A DNA stretch of 64,000 nucleotides. Origin: Martinezella rhizogenes (GTDB lineage Bacteria; Pseudomonadota; Alphaproteobacteria; Rhizobiales; Rhizobiaceae). The position numbers and the translations under genes are program-made. Numbering within the stretch: position 1 is the first letter of the stretch; the number at the start of each line of letters is the position of its first letter. The notes beneath the pieces were generated by a model. That model saw only the letters and a list, made by a program, of their open reading frames with translations, made no database searches and had not been told where the DNA came from. The DNA is taken from positions 81,812 to 145,811 of the forward strand of contig NZ_JAPYZZ010000004.1 in the NCBI RefSeq assembly GCF_027460065.1, given 5' to 3'. This document shows, in pieces, positions 7,721-16,113 of this stretch.

Positions 7721-10195
7721 ATGAGCAACAGTTTCGACGATATGCCGTTCTTCGATGAAGAACCCGTGGCACCGCGCAGGGCGACGAACAACGCCCCTTC
7801 GGAAAATGGCGGCGGGCTTGGTATCGCCGCCCGCGCCATGGCGGCGCGCGACCAGGCGCGGCCCGCACACGATTATCTTTCCGGCCTCAACCCGGAACAG
7901 CGCGATGCCGTGGAAACGCTTGACGGACCGGTTCTCGTACTCGCCGGCGCCGGCACCGGCAAGACCCGTGTTCTGACAACCCGCATCGCTCATATTCTCG
8001 CCACCGGTCGTGCCTATCCGAGCCAGATCCTTGCCGTGACCTTCACCAACAAGGCGGCGCGCGAGATGAAGGAACGTATCGGCGTTCTCGTCGGCGGCGC
8101 TGTCGAGGGCATGCCCTGGCTCGGCACCTTCCACTCCATCGGCGTCAAGCTTCTGCGCCGCCATGCCGAACTCGTCGGCCTGAAATCCGATTTCACCATT
8201 CTCGATACCGACGACGTGGTGCGGCTGATCAAGCAGCTTATTCAGGCCGAAGGTCTTGATGACAAACGCTGGCCGGCCAAGCAGTTCGCCGGTATGATCG
8301 ACGGCTGGAAGAACAAGGGCCTGACGCCGCCGGATATTCCGGAAGGCGACAGCCGCGCTTTCGCCAACGGCAAGGGCCGCGAGCTTTACGCCGCCTATCA
8401 GGCCCGGCTGAAAACGCTGAACGCCTGCGATTTCGGCGATCTCCTGATGCACCCCATCAGCATCTTCCGCCGCCACACGGATATTCTGAAGGAGTATCAC
8501 CAGAAGTTCCGTTATATTCTGGTGGACGAATATCAGGACACCAACACGGCGCAATATATGTGGCTGCGGTTGCTGGCCCAGCGCGCCAAGGGCGAGCCGC
8601 AGAACGTCTGCTGCGTCGGTGACGACGACCAGTCGATCTATGGCTGGCGCGGCGCGGAAGTGGACAATATCCTGCGCTTCGACAAGGATTTCCCCGGCGC
8701 CAAGGTCATCAAGCTCGAACGCAACTACCGCTCCACCGAACATATTCTCGGCGCTGCCGGTCATCTGATCGCCCATAATGAGGGACGTCTCGGCAAGACG
8801 CTGTTTACCGAACGCAGCAGCCCAGACGATGAGAAAGTGGTGGTGCATGCGGCCTGGGATTCCGAAGAGGAAGCCCGCGCGGTCGGCGAGGAGATCGAGC
8901 AGCTTCAGCGCAAGAACCACAAGCTGAACGACATGGCCATCCTCGTTCGTGCCTCCTTCCAGATGCGCGAATTCGAAGACCGCTTCGTCACGCTCGGTCT
9001 CAACTACCGTGTCATTGGCGGCCCGCGCTTTTATGAGCGCCTCGAAATCCGTGACGCCATGGCCTATTTCCGGCTCGTCTGCCAACCGGCCGACGATCTC
9101 GCCTTCGAGCGGATCGTCAATACGCCGAAGCGCGGCCTTGGCGATACCACGATCCGTAACCTGCATGACTATGCCCGCGCCAGAGACATTCCGATGCTGG
9201 CGGCAGCCGCCGACATCATCGAGACCGATGAGCTGAAGCCCAAGGCCCGCAAGGCGCTGTTCGACGTGGTGCAGGATTTCCGCCGCTGGCAGGGCCTGCT
9301 GGAAAACACCGAACACACAACGCTCGCCGAGCAAATCCTCGACGAAAGCGGCTATACCGCCATGTGGCAGGCCGACAAGACGGCCGAAGCGCCCGGACGG
9401 CTGGAGAACCTGAAGGAACTCATCCGCTCGATGGAAGCCTTCGAAAGCCTGCGCGGCTTCCTCGAGCATGTCGCCCTCGTCATGGATGCCGAGCAGAACG
9501 AAAATCTCGACGCCGTCTCCATCATGACGCTGCATTCCGCCAAGGGTCTGGAATTCGACACCGTCTTCCTGCCCGGTTGGGAAGAAGGCCTGTTTCCGCA
9601 CCAGCGGGCGCTAGACGAAGGCGGTCGCTCCGGTCTGGAGGAAGAACGTCGTCTGGCTTATGTCGGCATCACCCGCGCCAAGAAGCGCTGCCATATCTGG
9701 TTCGTCTCGAACCGACGCATTCACGGGCTGTGGCAATCCACCCTGCCCTCGCGCTTCCTCGACGAACTACCGCCCGCCCATGTGGATGTTGCGGCTTCCG
9801 ACAGCAATTACGGCGGTTATGGCGGACGCGGCGGTTACGGTCAGTCCCGTTTCGACAAGGCCGACCCCTTCACCAACAATTACTCAACCCCCGGCTGGAA
9901 ACGCGCCCAGCAGAACCGCAGCGATGCCACCCGCGACAATTGGGGCACGCGCTCCGGTCATGCGGTGGAGCGCATCGGTTACGGCGAAAGCGGCCCGCGC
10001 ACCCGCACCATCGACGGCGAGCTGGTGGCCAAATCCGTGGCTGACAAGCCCTCGAAATTCTTTGTCGGCGACCGCGTTTTCCATCTCAAATTCGGCAATG
10101 GCAATATATCCGCCATCGAAGGCAATAAACTGACCATCGACTTCGACCGTGCCGGCCAGAAACGCGTACTGGATGGATTTGTGGAAAAGGTTTGA
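7721..10195 (+). CDS. uvrD: ATP-dependent DNA helicase UvrD/PcrA
   Basis: An 824-residue superfamily 1A 3'-5' helicase. Visible motifs are Walker A GAGTGKTR (near residue 76), Walker B VDEYQDTNTAQ, GDDDQSIYGWRGA, the LERNYRST motif, and TLHSAKGLEFDTVFLPG with WEEGLFPHQ. It unwinds DNA in nucleotide excision and mismatch repair and removes stalled complexes. The last 45 residues form the small Tudor-like C-terminal module (VGDRVFHLKFGNG) that in PcrA/UvrD contacts RNA polymerase. Between core and tail lies an unusual Gly/Tyr/Arg-rich stretch (GGYGGRGGYG). A TTG at 7712 in frame could be an earlier start; the ATG at 7721 is preferred, although no strong ribosome site is visible. Confidence 0.95.
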   Translation: MSNSFDDMPFFDEEPVAPRRATNNAPSENGGGLGIAARAMAARDQARPAHDYLSGLNPEQRDAVETLDGPVLVLAGAGTGKTRVLTTRIAHILATGRAYPSQILAVTFTNKAAREMKERIGVLVGGAVEGMPWLGTFHSIGVKLLRRHAELVGLKSDFTILDTDDVVRLIKQLIQAEGLDDKRWPAKQFAGMIDGWKNKGLTPPDIPEGDSRAFANGKGRELYAAYQARLKTLNACDFGDLLMHPISIFRRHTDILKEYHQKFRYILVDEYQDTNTAQYMWLRLLAQRAKGEPQNVCCVGDDDQSIYGWRGAEVDNILRFDKDFPGAKVIKLERNYRSTEHILGAAGHLIAHNEGRLGKTLFTERSSPDDEKVVVHAAWDSEEEARAVGEEIEQLQRKNHKLNDMAILVRASFQMREFEDRFVTLGLNYRVIGGPRFYERLEIRDAMAYFRLVCQPADDLAFERIVNTPKRGLGDTTIRNLHDYARARDIPMLAAAADIIETDELKPKARKALFDVVQDFRRWQGLLENTEHTTLAEQILDESGYTAMWQADKTAEAPGRLENLKELIRSMEAFESLRGFLEHVALVMDAEQNENLDAVSIMTLHSAKGLEFDTVFLPGWEEGLFPHQRALDEGGRSGLEEERRLAYVGITRAKKRCHIWFVSNRRIHGLWQSTLPSRFLDELPPAHVDVAASDSNYGGYGGRGGYGQSRFDKADPFTNNYSTPGWKRAQQNRSDATRDNWGTRSGHAVERIGYGESGPRTRTIDGELVAKSVADKPSKFFVGDRVFHLKFGNGNISAIEGNKLTIDFDRAGQKRVLDGFVEKV

Positions 10196-10244
10196 TTCGA
10201 CAACTATAAGTGCCTGCAGACCGCTTTTCCCGTAGCCCACGTCA

Positions 10245-10280
10245 CGCCATTGCAATAAAGGAGTTGCAATGGCGAACTGA
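10245..10280 (+). other. Inverted repeat enclosing a Shine-Dalgarno, followed by a three-codon ORF
   Basis: A perfect 11-bp inverted repeat (10245-10255 with 10264-10274) has the loop TAAAGGAG, so a consensus ribosome site sits in the loop. Five bases later an ATG opens the reading frame Met-Ala-Asn-stop (10269-10280). It lies between uvrD and the glycosyltransferase gene. It may be a weak terminator of uvrD, a translation-dependent control element for the next gene, or coincidence. Confidence 0.4.
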
Positions 10281-10300
10281 AAACCGGGACGGGGACTGCT

Positions 10301-11113
10301 TTGCACATATTGCCGAAAAGCCAGCGCAAGCTTGCCATTTTCCTGATCAACATGGACAGCGCCACAAAGCGCCTGACCGACATGAACGCCCGCCTTGATG
10401 CGATGGGGCTGAAGGCGGAGCGAGTTGCCGGCGTCAATGGCAGGGAACTGCAATATCCGATCCCGGAATTCAGTGAGATTTCCTACATGCTCATGCACGG
10501 TCGCCGCACCTCGCCACCGGAAATCGGCTGTTATCTCAGCCACGTCACCTGCGCCAATAAATTCATTGATAGCGATGCCGATATCGCGCTGATCCTTGAG
10601 GACGACGTGGTCTTTGAGGATGATTTTCTTGATGCCATCGATGAAGCGGTCTTGAACGGCAGCGACTGGGATATTCTGCGGCTGACGACGGTCAGCAACG
10701 GCCGCAAATTTGCATTCCGCCCATTGTCCAATGACCGATCGCTCGCAGTGGCGCTCACCCGTGAAAAAGGATCGGGCGCCTATCTCGTCAACCGCCGCGC
10801 CGGAAAATGGATATCGAAACTCATCCCCATGCGGCTCGCCTACGACATCGCCTTCGATCTGGAATATCTCTCCGGCCTGAAGGCGGCCTTCATCTATCCG
10901 CTCTGCGCCACACAGGATGCGGATGGCGAAAGCCAGATCCAGAACAATCTGCGCATCTACCGCCTGCCGCGCTGGCGGTACTTCACCGTTCTGCCCTATC
11001 GCGCCTATCTCGAGACCAGCCGGTTCCTGCTGCGTGGCATCCGCTTCTTGATGGCGAAGGCGAAGGTGGCCATGGAAGGCGGCAAGACCAAAGCTGTTCC
11101 AGCCGGCAAATGA
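10301..11113 (+). CDS. Glycosyltransferase family 25 (LPS-type galactosyltransferase-like)
   Basis: A 270-residue enzyme with the family 25 pattern. Near the N-terminus is FLINMDSATKRLTDMNARL, then the EIGCYLSH motif, the acidic LILEDDVVFEDDF stretch expected to hold the metal and nucleotide-sugar, and a YDIAFDLE segment in the second half. Members add sugars (often galactose) to lipooligosaccharide or other surface glycans in the cytoplasm. The proposed start is the TTG at 10301, behind a GGACGGGG purine run; no ATG gives a full domain. It follows uvrD on the same strand after about 100 nt. Donor and acceptor are unknown. Confidence 0.82.
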   Translation: MHILPKSQRKLAIFLINMDSATKRLTDMNARLDAMGLKAERVAGVNGRELQYPIPEFSEISYMLMHGRRTSPPEIGCYLSHVTCANKFIDSDADIALILEDDVVFEDDFLDAIDEAVLNGSDWDILRLTTVSNGRKFAFRPLSNDRSLAVALTREKGSGAYLVNRRAGKWISKLIPMRLAYDIAFDLEYLSGLKAAFIYPLCATQDADGESQIQNNLRIYRLPRWRYFTVLPYRAYLETSRFLLRGIRFLMAKAKVAMEGGKTKAVPAGK

Positions 11114-11122
11114 ACGCCCGGC

Positions 11123-11242
11123 TCATACCTCGCCGGGCGTGAAGCCAACGAGATAGACGGCCGCGACCACGGCGGCGAGAATGAAAATTGAAATGACGAA
11201 AATCATCATCCGGTTCAATGGTTTGCGGGTCGTTTTCTTCAT
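11123..11242 (-). CDS. Small single-span membrane protein (39 aa), hypothetical
   Basis: A 39-residue frame begins with a basic stretch (MKKTTRKPLNRM), continues with one strongly hydrophobic helix (MIFVISIFILAAVVAAVYLV) and ends GFTPGEV. This composition is that of a real small inner-membrane protein with N-in topology rather than a random frame. The in-frame upstream codons to 11341 look unstructured, so the ATG at 11242 is chosen, though its ribosome site is weak. It is convergent with the glycosyltransferase gene (9 bp between stops). Function unknown. Confidence 0.5.
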   Translation of the reverse strand: MKKTTRKPLNRMMIFVISIFILAAVVAAVYLVGFTPGEV

Positions 11243-11384
11243 GGTGGAATAATGCGTGGCCGGGTCGCTTGTTCCGCGACACACAGGATAATGTCGCCTG
11301 AAGCTTTGAACTGGCGCAATTCGATTCCGCTTCAGACACATATCGGCTAAAGCTCGTTCCCATCTTCAGCTTTCCCGGCCCGCC

Positions 11385-11867
11385 ATGACAGAAACGACGC
11401 ATCCCCGCCTGAACCCGCTACATCTCGCCGCCGCCTTTGCCAGCGGCTGCCTTTTGACGCTGATGGTGCATTTCAACGGTCAGCTCGCCCATTATGGCAA
11501 TGCGCTGTTTTCCTCGTGGACCGCGCATGGAACCGGCACGGTGGCGGCCTTGATCTATCTCGCCATCATGCGCCCGAAGAAGGACGACGCGGCACCGGCA
11601 AAACCGAAGGCGCCGCTCTGGGCCTATTGCGGCGGGGTCGTGGGTGCTGCCATCGTCATCCTCACCTCCACCGCCGTCAATTCGCCTCTAGCGCTCTCCG
11701 GCACCATTGCGCTCGGTCTTGGCGGACAGGTGATCTTCAGTCTTCTCGCTGATCTTTTCGGCCTCTTCGGCCTGCCGAAACGGCGACCGGATTTGCAGGA
11801 CATGGCGGCGGTGGCCCTCATTCTCTGCGGCAGCGCAATGATCATCCTTGTCGGGAGAGCGGCATGA
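11385..11867 (+). CDS. DUF606 (YdcZ-type) DMT-superfamily membrane protein, subunit 1
   Basis: A 160-residue protein with five predicted membrane helices, of the small DUF606/YdcZ branch of the drug/metabolite transporter superfamily. These small proteins probably work as homo- or heterodimers. Its stop overlaps the start of a second DUF606 gene by 4 bp (ATGA), strongly suggesting a co-translated heterodimeric transporter. The start ATG at 11385 follows a CCCGGCCCGCC sequence with little ribosome-site character. The substrate is unknown. Confidence 0.8.
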   Translation: MTETTHPRLNPLHLAAAFASGCLLTLMVHFNGQLAHYGNALFSSWTAHGTGTVAALIYLAIMRPKKDDAAPAKPKAPLWAYCGGVVGAAIVILTSTAVNSPLALSGTIALGLGGQVIFSLLADLFGLFGLPKRRPDLQDMAAVALILCGSAMIILVGRAA

Positions 11868-12289
11868 TCGTCTGGATCGCCATGGCCTTTGCAGGCGGCG
11901 TCTTCGTGTCGCTGAGCCGGCAGATCAACGGCCGCCTCAGCCTGTCCAACTCACCGCTGATCGCTTCCTTCTGGAACCACATCGTCGGTTTTACGGTGCT
12001 GACCGTCATCGGCCTCATCGTCGGCGGCCTCATTCCGCCGGGTGCTGCCGACGCGCCCTGGCTTGCCTTTATCGGCGGACCGATCGGCGTCGTTTTCATC
12101 GCTTCGGGAAGCTGGCTCATCCCCCGCATAGGCGCGGTCAATACCGCCCTTCTCGTCATCAGCGGCCAGATGGTGTCGGGCGTCGTGCTCGATCTTTTCA
12201 GCGATAACCCGCCGAAAATCTGGGCAAGCGCGCTTGGCATCCTGCTCATCCTCGCCGGCATGGTGCTGACACAGCGCCGCCGCCGCTAG
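11864..12289 (+). CDS. DUF606 (YdcZ-type) DMT-superfamily membrane protein, subunit 2
   Basis: A 141-residue membrane protein of the same DUF606 family as its upstream neighbour, with the diagnostic early FVSLSRQINGRLS segment and helices such as IVGFTVLTVIGLIVGGLIPP. It is coupled to subunit 1 by a 4-bp overlap. The pairing of two non-identical short DUF606 proteins resembles paired small multidrug resistance transporters, where the two chains adopt opposite topologies. It ends about 25 bp before the convergent DUF2778 gene. Substrate unknown. Confidence 0.8.
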   Translation: MIVWIAMAFAGGVFVSLSRQINGRLSLSNSPLIASFWNHIVGFTVLTVIGLIVGGLIPPGAADAPWLAFIGGPIGVVFIASGSWLIPRIGAVNTALLVISGQMVSGVVLDLFSDNPPKIWASALGILLILAGMVLTQRRRR

Positions 12290-12314
12290 GGCATTCCGCT
12301 AAAATCAAAGCCGA

Positions 12315-13601
12315 TCAGGAATCGCTGCCACGCGAGAACATGCCGAGCAGCGTCTTGCCGCCGCTTTTGCCGCCACTGCTGGCAAGCGTCGGGCGGTTGC
12401 CATTCAGCTTCGGCACCACCACCATGCGCTTGATCTCACCGCGCTTGAAGGCAGCGAGGAAGCGCGGATAGTCGCGAAACACGACGCAGCCATTCGATTC
12501 GCCGCGTTTCGCCAGCATATAGGTGTGGGCGAGAAGGCCGTCGCGGCCATGCGGGTTGACGCCGTTTTCCGGTGTCAGACGAATGGCTTCGACACCATGG
12601 AAACGGGCCTCGCGCATCGTCAGGCGGTAGCTGGAAGGCGGCGTCGAGCCGCGCATCCTCACATGCACGTAATCAGGATTATCGCGCATCTTGCCGATGC
12701 CGGAATGCGCTTCGAGCTTTTCACCATTCGGCATATGCACCACGCCGGAGGAAATATCGTAGATCGCCGTGCCATTGCCGCGGTCCGGCCATGGAACCGC
12801 ATCCATCTTGCTCGGCTCACGCATGGGATTGTCAGGCTTCGCAAAGGCAAGCATGGCGCCGGTGCTCTGCTTCGGCGCCGCAGGTGCGCGCAGCGGAACA
12901 GGCGCATCGAAAGCGGGCGCGGAAGCGACGGCGGGAACATGTTCGTCGGCCTTGGACGGCGTGGCGGGACGCGGTGACGGCTCAACCGCCTGGGCGCTTG
13001 CGGCTTCAGGCCTGAAGCTCGGCAGCGGCACGTCGTCGGGAAGCAGGCTGCTTGCCTCTTCTTCGATCTGGGGCCGCGCCAGCGCCACTTCAAATGCCGG
13101 ATGCTGCGGAACCGCACTCTGATAGGCAACCTCGGAGGTGCGACCCAGCGCCGAATCGACGATTGCCGATGGTTTGAGAGCGGCCAGTTCTTTCACGGTC
13201 GCCTGCCCTTTGGCATTGGCGGCCGCCCCGAAGCGCTCGCGAAATTCCTTCGCGCCGATTTCAGGCATGATGCCGGCAAGGCGAACGGCCTTCTGCTGGC
13301 CGTGGCTGTGGTCGCTCAGGCGGGAGAACTTGCGAACGTGAATATCCCGCGCAGCGGCGTGACCGATCACCATCTCGGCGGAATCGAGCCTTGCCACCAA
13401 TGTCTTCTCAAATTGGCCGACGCCATGCGACGCCGCCGCCATGCTGTGCAGCGAGGCAAAGGCGGCAAAGGCGAAAAGGCCGGCAAAAGCACCGCCGCCG
13501 AGAAGCGCGGACATCCGGCCGAGCGAAGAGGATTTGCCTCTCTTGACGGAAGACGAACCGGCAAAGCCGGCACCATTATAGGCCGCAGCAGAAAACGCCA
13601 T
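12315..13601 (-). CDS. Membrane-anchored DUF2778 (Tlde1-like L,D-transpeptidase fold) protein
   Basis: A 428-residue protein with a basic N-terminus and one membrane helix near residues 34-53 (ALLGGGAFAGLFAFAAFASL). A long Pro/Ala-rich presumably periplasmic region follows, and then a C-terminal DUF2778 domain of about 150 residues. The domain contains HSGIGKMRDNPDYVHVR, a conserved His region (GVNPHGRDGLLAHTY) and ESNGCVVF, whose Ser-x-Gly-Cys resembles the L,D-transpeptidase nucleophile. DUF2778 includes the Tlde1 type VI effectors that cleave or exchange peptidoglycan stems, but rhizobial chromosomal versions with an N-terminal anchor are probably housekeeping wall enzymes. No secretion genes or immunity gene lie beside it. 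Confidence 0.75.
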   Translation of the reverse strand: MAFSAAAYNGAGFAGSSSVKRGKSSSLGRMSALLGGGAFAGLFAFAAFASLHSMAAASHGVGQFEKTLVARLDSAEMVIGHAAARDIHVRKFSRLSDHSHGQQKAVRLAGIMPEIGAKEFRERFGAAANAKGQATVKELAALKPSAIVDSALGRTSEVAYQSAVPQHPAFEVALARPQIEEEASSLLPDDVPLPSFRPEAASAQAVEPSPRPATPSKADEHVPAVASAPAFDAPVPLRAPAAPKQSTGAMLAFAKPDNPMREPSKMDAVPWPDRGNGTAIYDISSGVVHMPNGEKLEAHSGIGKMRDNPDYVHVRMRGSTPPSSYRLTMREARFHGVEAIRLTPENGVNPHGRDGLLAHTYMLAKRGESNGCVVFRDYPRFLAAFKRGEIKRMVVVPKLNGNRPTLASSGGKSGGKTLLGMFSRGSDS

Positions 13602-14058
13602 GATACTCGTTACTCGAACCGTTCACGCATACCCGGCCAACGCCGGAGGGATTTTGGGACATCCGAAGAGCGGGCGGACACCCCGCCGGTTTCGGAATCG
13701 ACTGGTTCGAAGCATGACGAATTATGGTAACCAAAGTGTTTACGAGTCCCTGCAAAAATATTTCGTTAAGGTCTGCGCATTGTAAGGCGAAGGCAAAACA
13801 ATGACTTGCGCGGGTACTGCGTGCATCGGCACTGCATCATCCCGGGAAATGCCCCTTTAAAGGAGTGTCATCGGCCTAAAAAATTTCCGTCGCCGCATTG
13901 TCAGGTAAATTCTGACTTTGCCGGAAATTTGCTGCAAATGCGGCAGGACTGCGACAAGGTCAGCCGCTGCCGAAAGCGCCCGTGCCTGCCGGACAGGTCG
14001 AAAGGGGCTTGATCCATCAAAGCCGGCTTGGCATCCTGAGAAAAAAGGGAGGCACATC
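13602..14058. other. 457-bp intergenic region between divergent DUF2778 gene and pncA
   Basis: This gap should hold the promoters of the two divergent genes. I see no convincing coding frame: a 19-codon frame at 13801 and longer frames in other phases lack composition typical of genes. A relatively AT-rich stretch at 13720-13780 lies nearer the DUF2778 gene. No clear RNA or terminator is seen. Confidence 0.4.
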
Positions 14059-14685
14059 ATGAAGGCGCTGCTGCTCATCGATATCCAGAATGGGTTTTGC
14101 CCGGGCGGCAATCTGGCCGTTGCCGATGGAGACGCGGTCGTGCCCATTGCCAATGCCCTCATCGACAATGGCGGCTACGATCTCATCGTCGCCTCGCAGG
14201 ACTGGCACCCGGAAAATCACGGCAGCTTTGCCTCGCAGCATCCCGGCAAGAAGCCCTTCGATATGGGTGAACTTTCCGGCAAGCCGCAGATGATGTGGCC
14301 GGACCATTGCGTGCAGGGTACGCCAGATGCCGAATTTCACCCCGACCTGAAGACGGAAGCCTTCGATTACATTCAGCAGAAGGGCGAAAATCCCGCCATC
14401 GACAGCTATTCCGCCTTTCGCGACAATGACCAGGTGGCAACGACCGGACTGGCCGAGTATCTGGCCCGTCAGGGGGTAACGCAACTCGACATCTGCGGCC
14501 TTGCGACGGATTATTGTGTCAGTTTTTCAGTGCAGGATGCCCTCGACATGCTGCCCGGTATCAAGGTTCGCTTCATCGAGGATGCCAGCCGTGGCATCGA
14601 CCCGCAGGGCATCAAAGCCGCGGTGGCGGCCATGCGGGAAAAAGGAGCGGTCATTCTCAAGAGCCGCGACATATTGCGGGACTAG
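14059..14685 (+). CDS. pncA: Nicotinamidase/pyrazinamidase
   Basis: A 208-residue isochorismatase-fold amidase that converts nicotinamide to nicotinate for NAD salvage. The catalytic triad and metal site are readable: Asp8 in LIDIQNGF, the metal ligands in SQDWHPENHGSF (Asp48, His50, His54), and the nucleophile Cys153 in CGLATDYCVSFS. Length is normal for the family. A longer frame extends upstream to 13918, but the ATG at 14059 is preceded by a strong GGGAGG ribosome site and matches the conserved N-terminus. It is a single gene, convergent with a DUF2164 gene. Confidence 0.95.
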   Translation: MKALLLIDIQNGFCPGGNLAVADGDAVVPIANALIDNGGYDLIVASQDWHPENHGSFASQHPGKKPFDMGELSGKPQMMWPDHCVQGTPDAEFHPDLKTEAFDYIQQKGENPAIDSYSAFRDNDQVATTGLAEYLARQGVTQLDICGLATDYCVSFSVQDALDMLPGIKVRFIEDASRGIDPQGIKAAVAAMREKGAVILKSRDILRD

Positions 14686-14695
14686 GGCCGCGCCC

Positions 14696-14932
14696 TTAGC
14701 GCGGCTTCGGCTTCTCCAGCACGTCGATATCAGCAGCCGCATCGTCAAGACGCCTCAGGATCGCCGCATGGGCATCCCGGAGCCCCTGATTGTAAAACAC
14801 ATATCCCATTTCCTCGGCCAGAAAATCCACGAAGATTTCCGCCTGCAAAAGGCCGATCTCGATTTCCGTCTCGTGGGTGAGATAGTCGCGGATGCGAGTG
14901 GCCAGAGCCGCCTTTTCCTGCTTTTCCAGCAT
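14696..14932 (-). CDS. DUF2164 small cytosolic protein
   Basis: A 78-residue protein matching the DUF2164 pattern, with an acidic EIEIGLLQAEIFVDFLAEEM helix followed by GYVFYNQGLRDAHAAI. The family has no known activity. The ATG at 14932 has a TGGAGG ribosome site four bases upstream, so the longer frame to 14971 is rejected. Its stop lies within a short GCCGCG/CGCGGC inverted repeat (14687-14705) between it and the convergent pncA gene, which may form a shared weak terminator. Confidence 0.78.
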   Translation of the reverse strand: MLEKQEKAALATRIRDYLTHETEIEIGLLQAEIFVDFLAEEMGYVFYNQGLRDAHAAILRRLDDAAADIDVLEKPKPR

Positions 14933-15079
14933 CGATCCTCCACCATCTGACCATGAGGGCACGGGCCGCATGGGGCGTTACCGTAACGGAAGCTTCAAGT
15001 TAATCAATCGATCCATTCATGCAATTCGTTTGCCAGCCGGCCAACGCGGCGATAGAGCGGCGGCAAGGAGTTTCCAGAC

Positions 15080-15802
15080 ATGTTCAATGCAGATTTTCGC
15101 GAGGGATTGAAGAGCGGTTTCCCAATCGCCCTCTCCGCCGCCCCCTTCGGTGCGCTGTTCGGCGCGGTCGCAGTCGATAACGGACTGAGCATCACCGAAG
15201 CCACGATCATGAGCGGCACCGTCTATGCTGGTGCCAGCCAGCTCGTCGGTATCGAGCTGTTCGGCCAGAAGGTTGCGCCCTGGCTGATCGTTCTTTCCGT
15301 CTTCGCGGTCAATTTCCGCCACATCCTCTATTCGGCGGCCATCGCCCGGATGATTTCGAACTGGTCGCTTCTGCAGAAGGCCGCAGGCTTCTTCGTGCTG
15401 GTCGATCCGCAATTCGCCGAATCGGTCAGGAAATACGAGAACACCGGTAAGGTCGGTTTTTCCTGGTACATGGGCTTTGCCGCACCCGTTTATGTGCTGT
15501 GGCTCGCCATGACCATTCTCGGCGCCTCGCTCGGCAATCTCGTCGGCGATCCGAAAGCCATCGGGCTTGATGTGCTTTTGCCGATCTATTTCATGGGCAT
15601 GGTCTTAAGCTTCCGCCAACGGGAGAATTTCTATCCTGTCATGCTGGCAAGCGCTGCCGGCGCGACGGTCGCCTATCATTTCGTCGGTTCGCCCTGGCAT
15701 GTCAGCCTCGGCGCGATAGCCGGAATTGTCGTCGCGGTCCTCTATCCGCCGAAACCGAATGCTGAAGCGGCCAATCCCGAAAGCAAGGCGGACGCGCCAT
15801 GA
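15080..15802 (+). CDS. azlC: AzlC-family branched-chain amino acid exporter, large subunit
   Basis: A 240-residue multi-span membrane protein of the AzlC/YgaZ family, with the characteristic start (GLKSGFPIALSAAPFGALFG), ASQLVGIELFG and NFRHILYSAAIA. AzlC and the small AzlD subunit together export branched-chain amino acids or analogues. The stop overlaps the azlD start by 4 bp, so the two are one coupled operon. An AAGGAG ribosome site lies upstream of the ATG at 15080. No Lrp-type regulator adjoins it. Confidence 0.88.
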   Translation: MFNADFREGLKSGFPIALSAAPFGALFGAVAVDNGLSITEATIMSGTVYAGASQLVGIELFGQKVAPWLIVLSVFAVNFRHILYSAAIARMISNWSLLQKAAGFFVLVDPQFAESVRKYENTGKVGFSWYMGFAAPVYVLWLAMTILGASLGNLVGDPKAIGLDVLLPIYFMGMVLSFRQRENFYPVMLASAAGATVAYHFVGSPWHVSLGAIAGIVVAVLYPPKPNAEAANPESKADAP

Positions 15803-16113
15803 ACGACATGCTGCACGCCGATACGCTGATCCTGATCGCACTCGCCGCCGTCGCCACCTATCTCACCCGCATCGGCGGTTATGTGCTGATGACGCGGATG
15901 AAATCCATCCCGCCGCGCATGGAGGCCGGCTTGAACGCCGTGCCCGTTGCGGTTCTGACCACGCTCGTCGCACCCGCCTTTTTCGAAGGCGGATACGAGG
16001 TGAAGATCGGCATGGTGGCAGCCCTTCTGGTCTGCCTGCGCTTTCCCGGCCTGACGATGCTCGCCATAGGTTGGGCCATCGTCATCGCCATCAGGCATTT
16101 CGGGCTGCTTTAA
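15799..16113 (+). CDS. azlD: AzlD-family branched-chain amino acid exporter, small subunit
   Basis: A 104-residue membrane protein of the AzlD/YgaH family with four hydrophobic segments, including the diagnostic LAAVATYLTRIGGYVLM and the GLNAVPVAVLTTLVAPAFF region. It partners AzlC in amino acid export and is translated from an ATGA overlap with it. Its stop codon overlaps the stop of the convergent aminopeptidase gene by 4 bp within TTAA, leaving no room for a conventional terminator between the two. Confidence 0.86.
   Translation: MNDMLHADTLILIALAAVATYLTRIGGYVLMTRMKSIPPRMEAGLNAVPVAVLTTLVAPAFFEGGYEVKIGMVAALLVCLRFPGLTMLAIGWAIVIAIRHFGLL

Noticed and set aside
7454..9601. A 715-codon minus-strand frame opposite uvrD
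   Set aside because: Antisense to a clear helicase with all motifs; no domain recognisable in the antisense product.
13801..13860. A 19-codon frame in the DUF2778/pncA gap
   Set aside because: No clear ribosome site, Cys/Thr-rich random composition.
16110..16113. Overlapping stop codons of azlD and the aminopeptidase gene as a special regulatory arrangement
   Set aside because: TTAA-type overlap of convergent stops is common in compact bacterial genomes and needs no special explanation.
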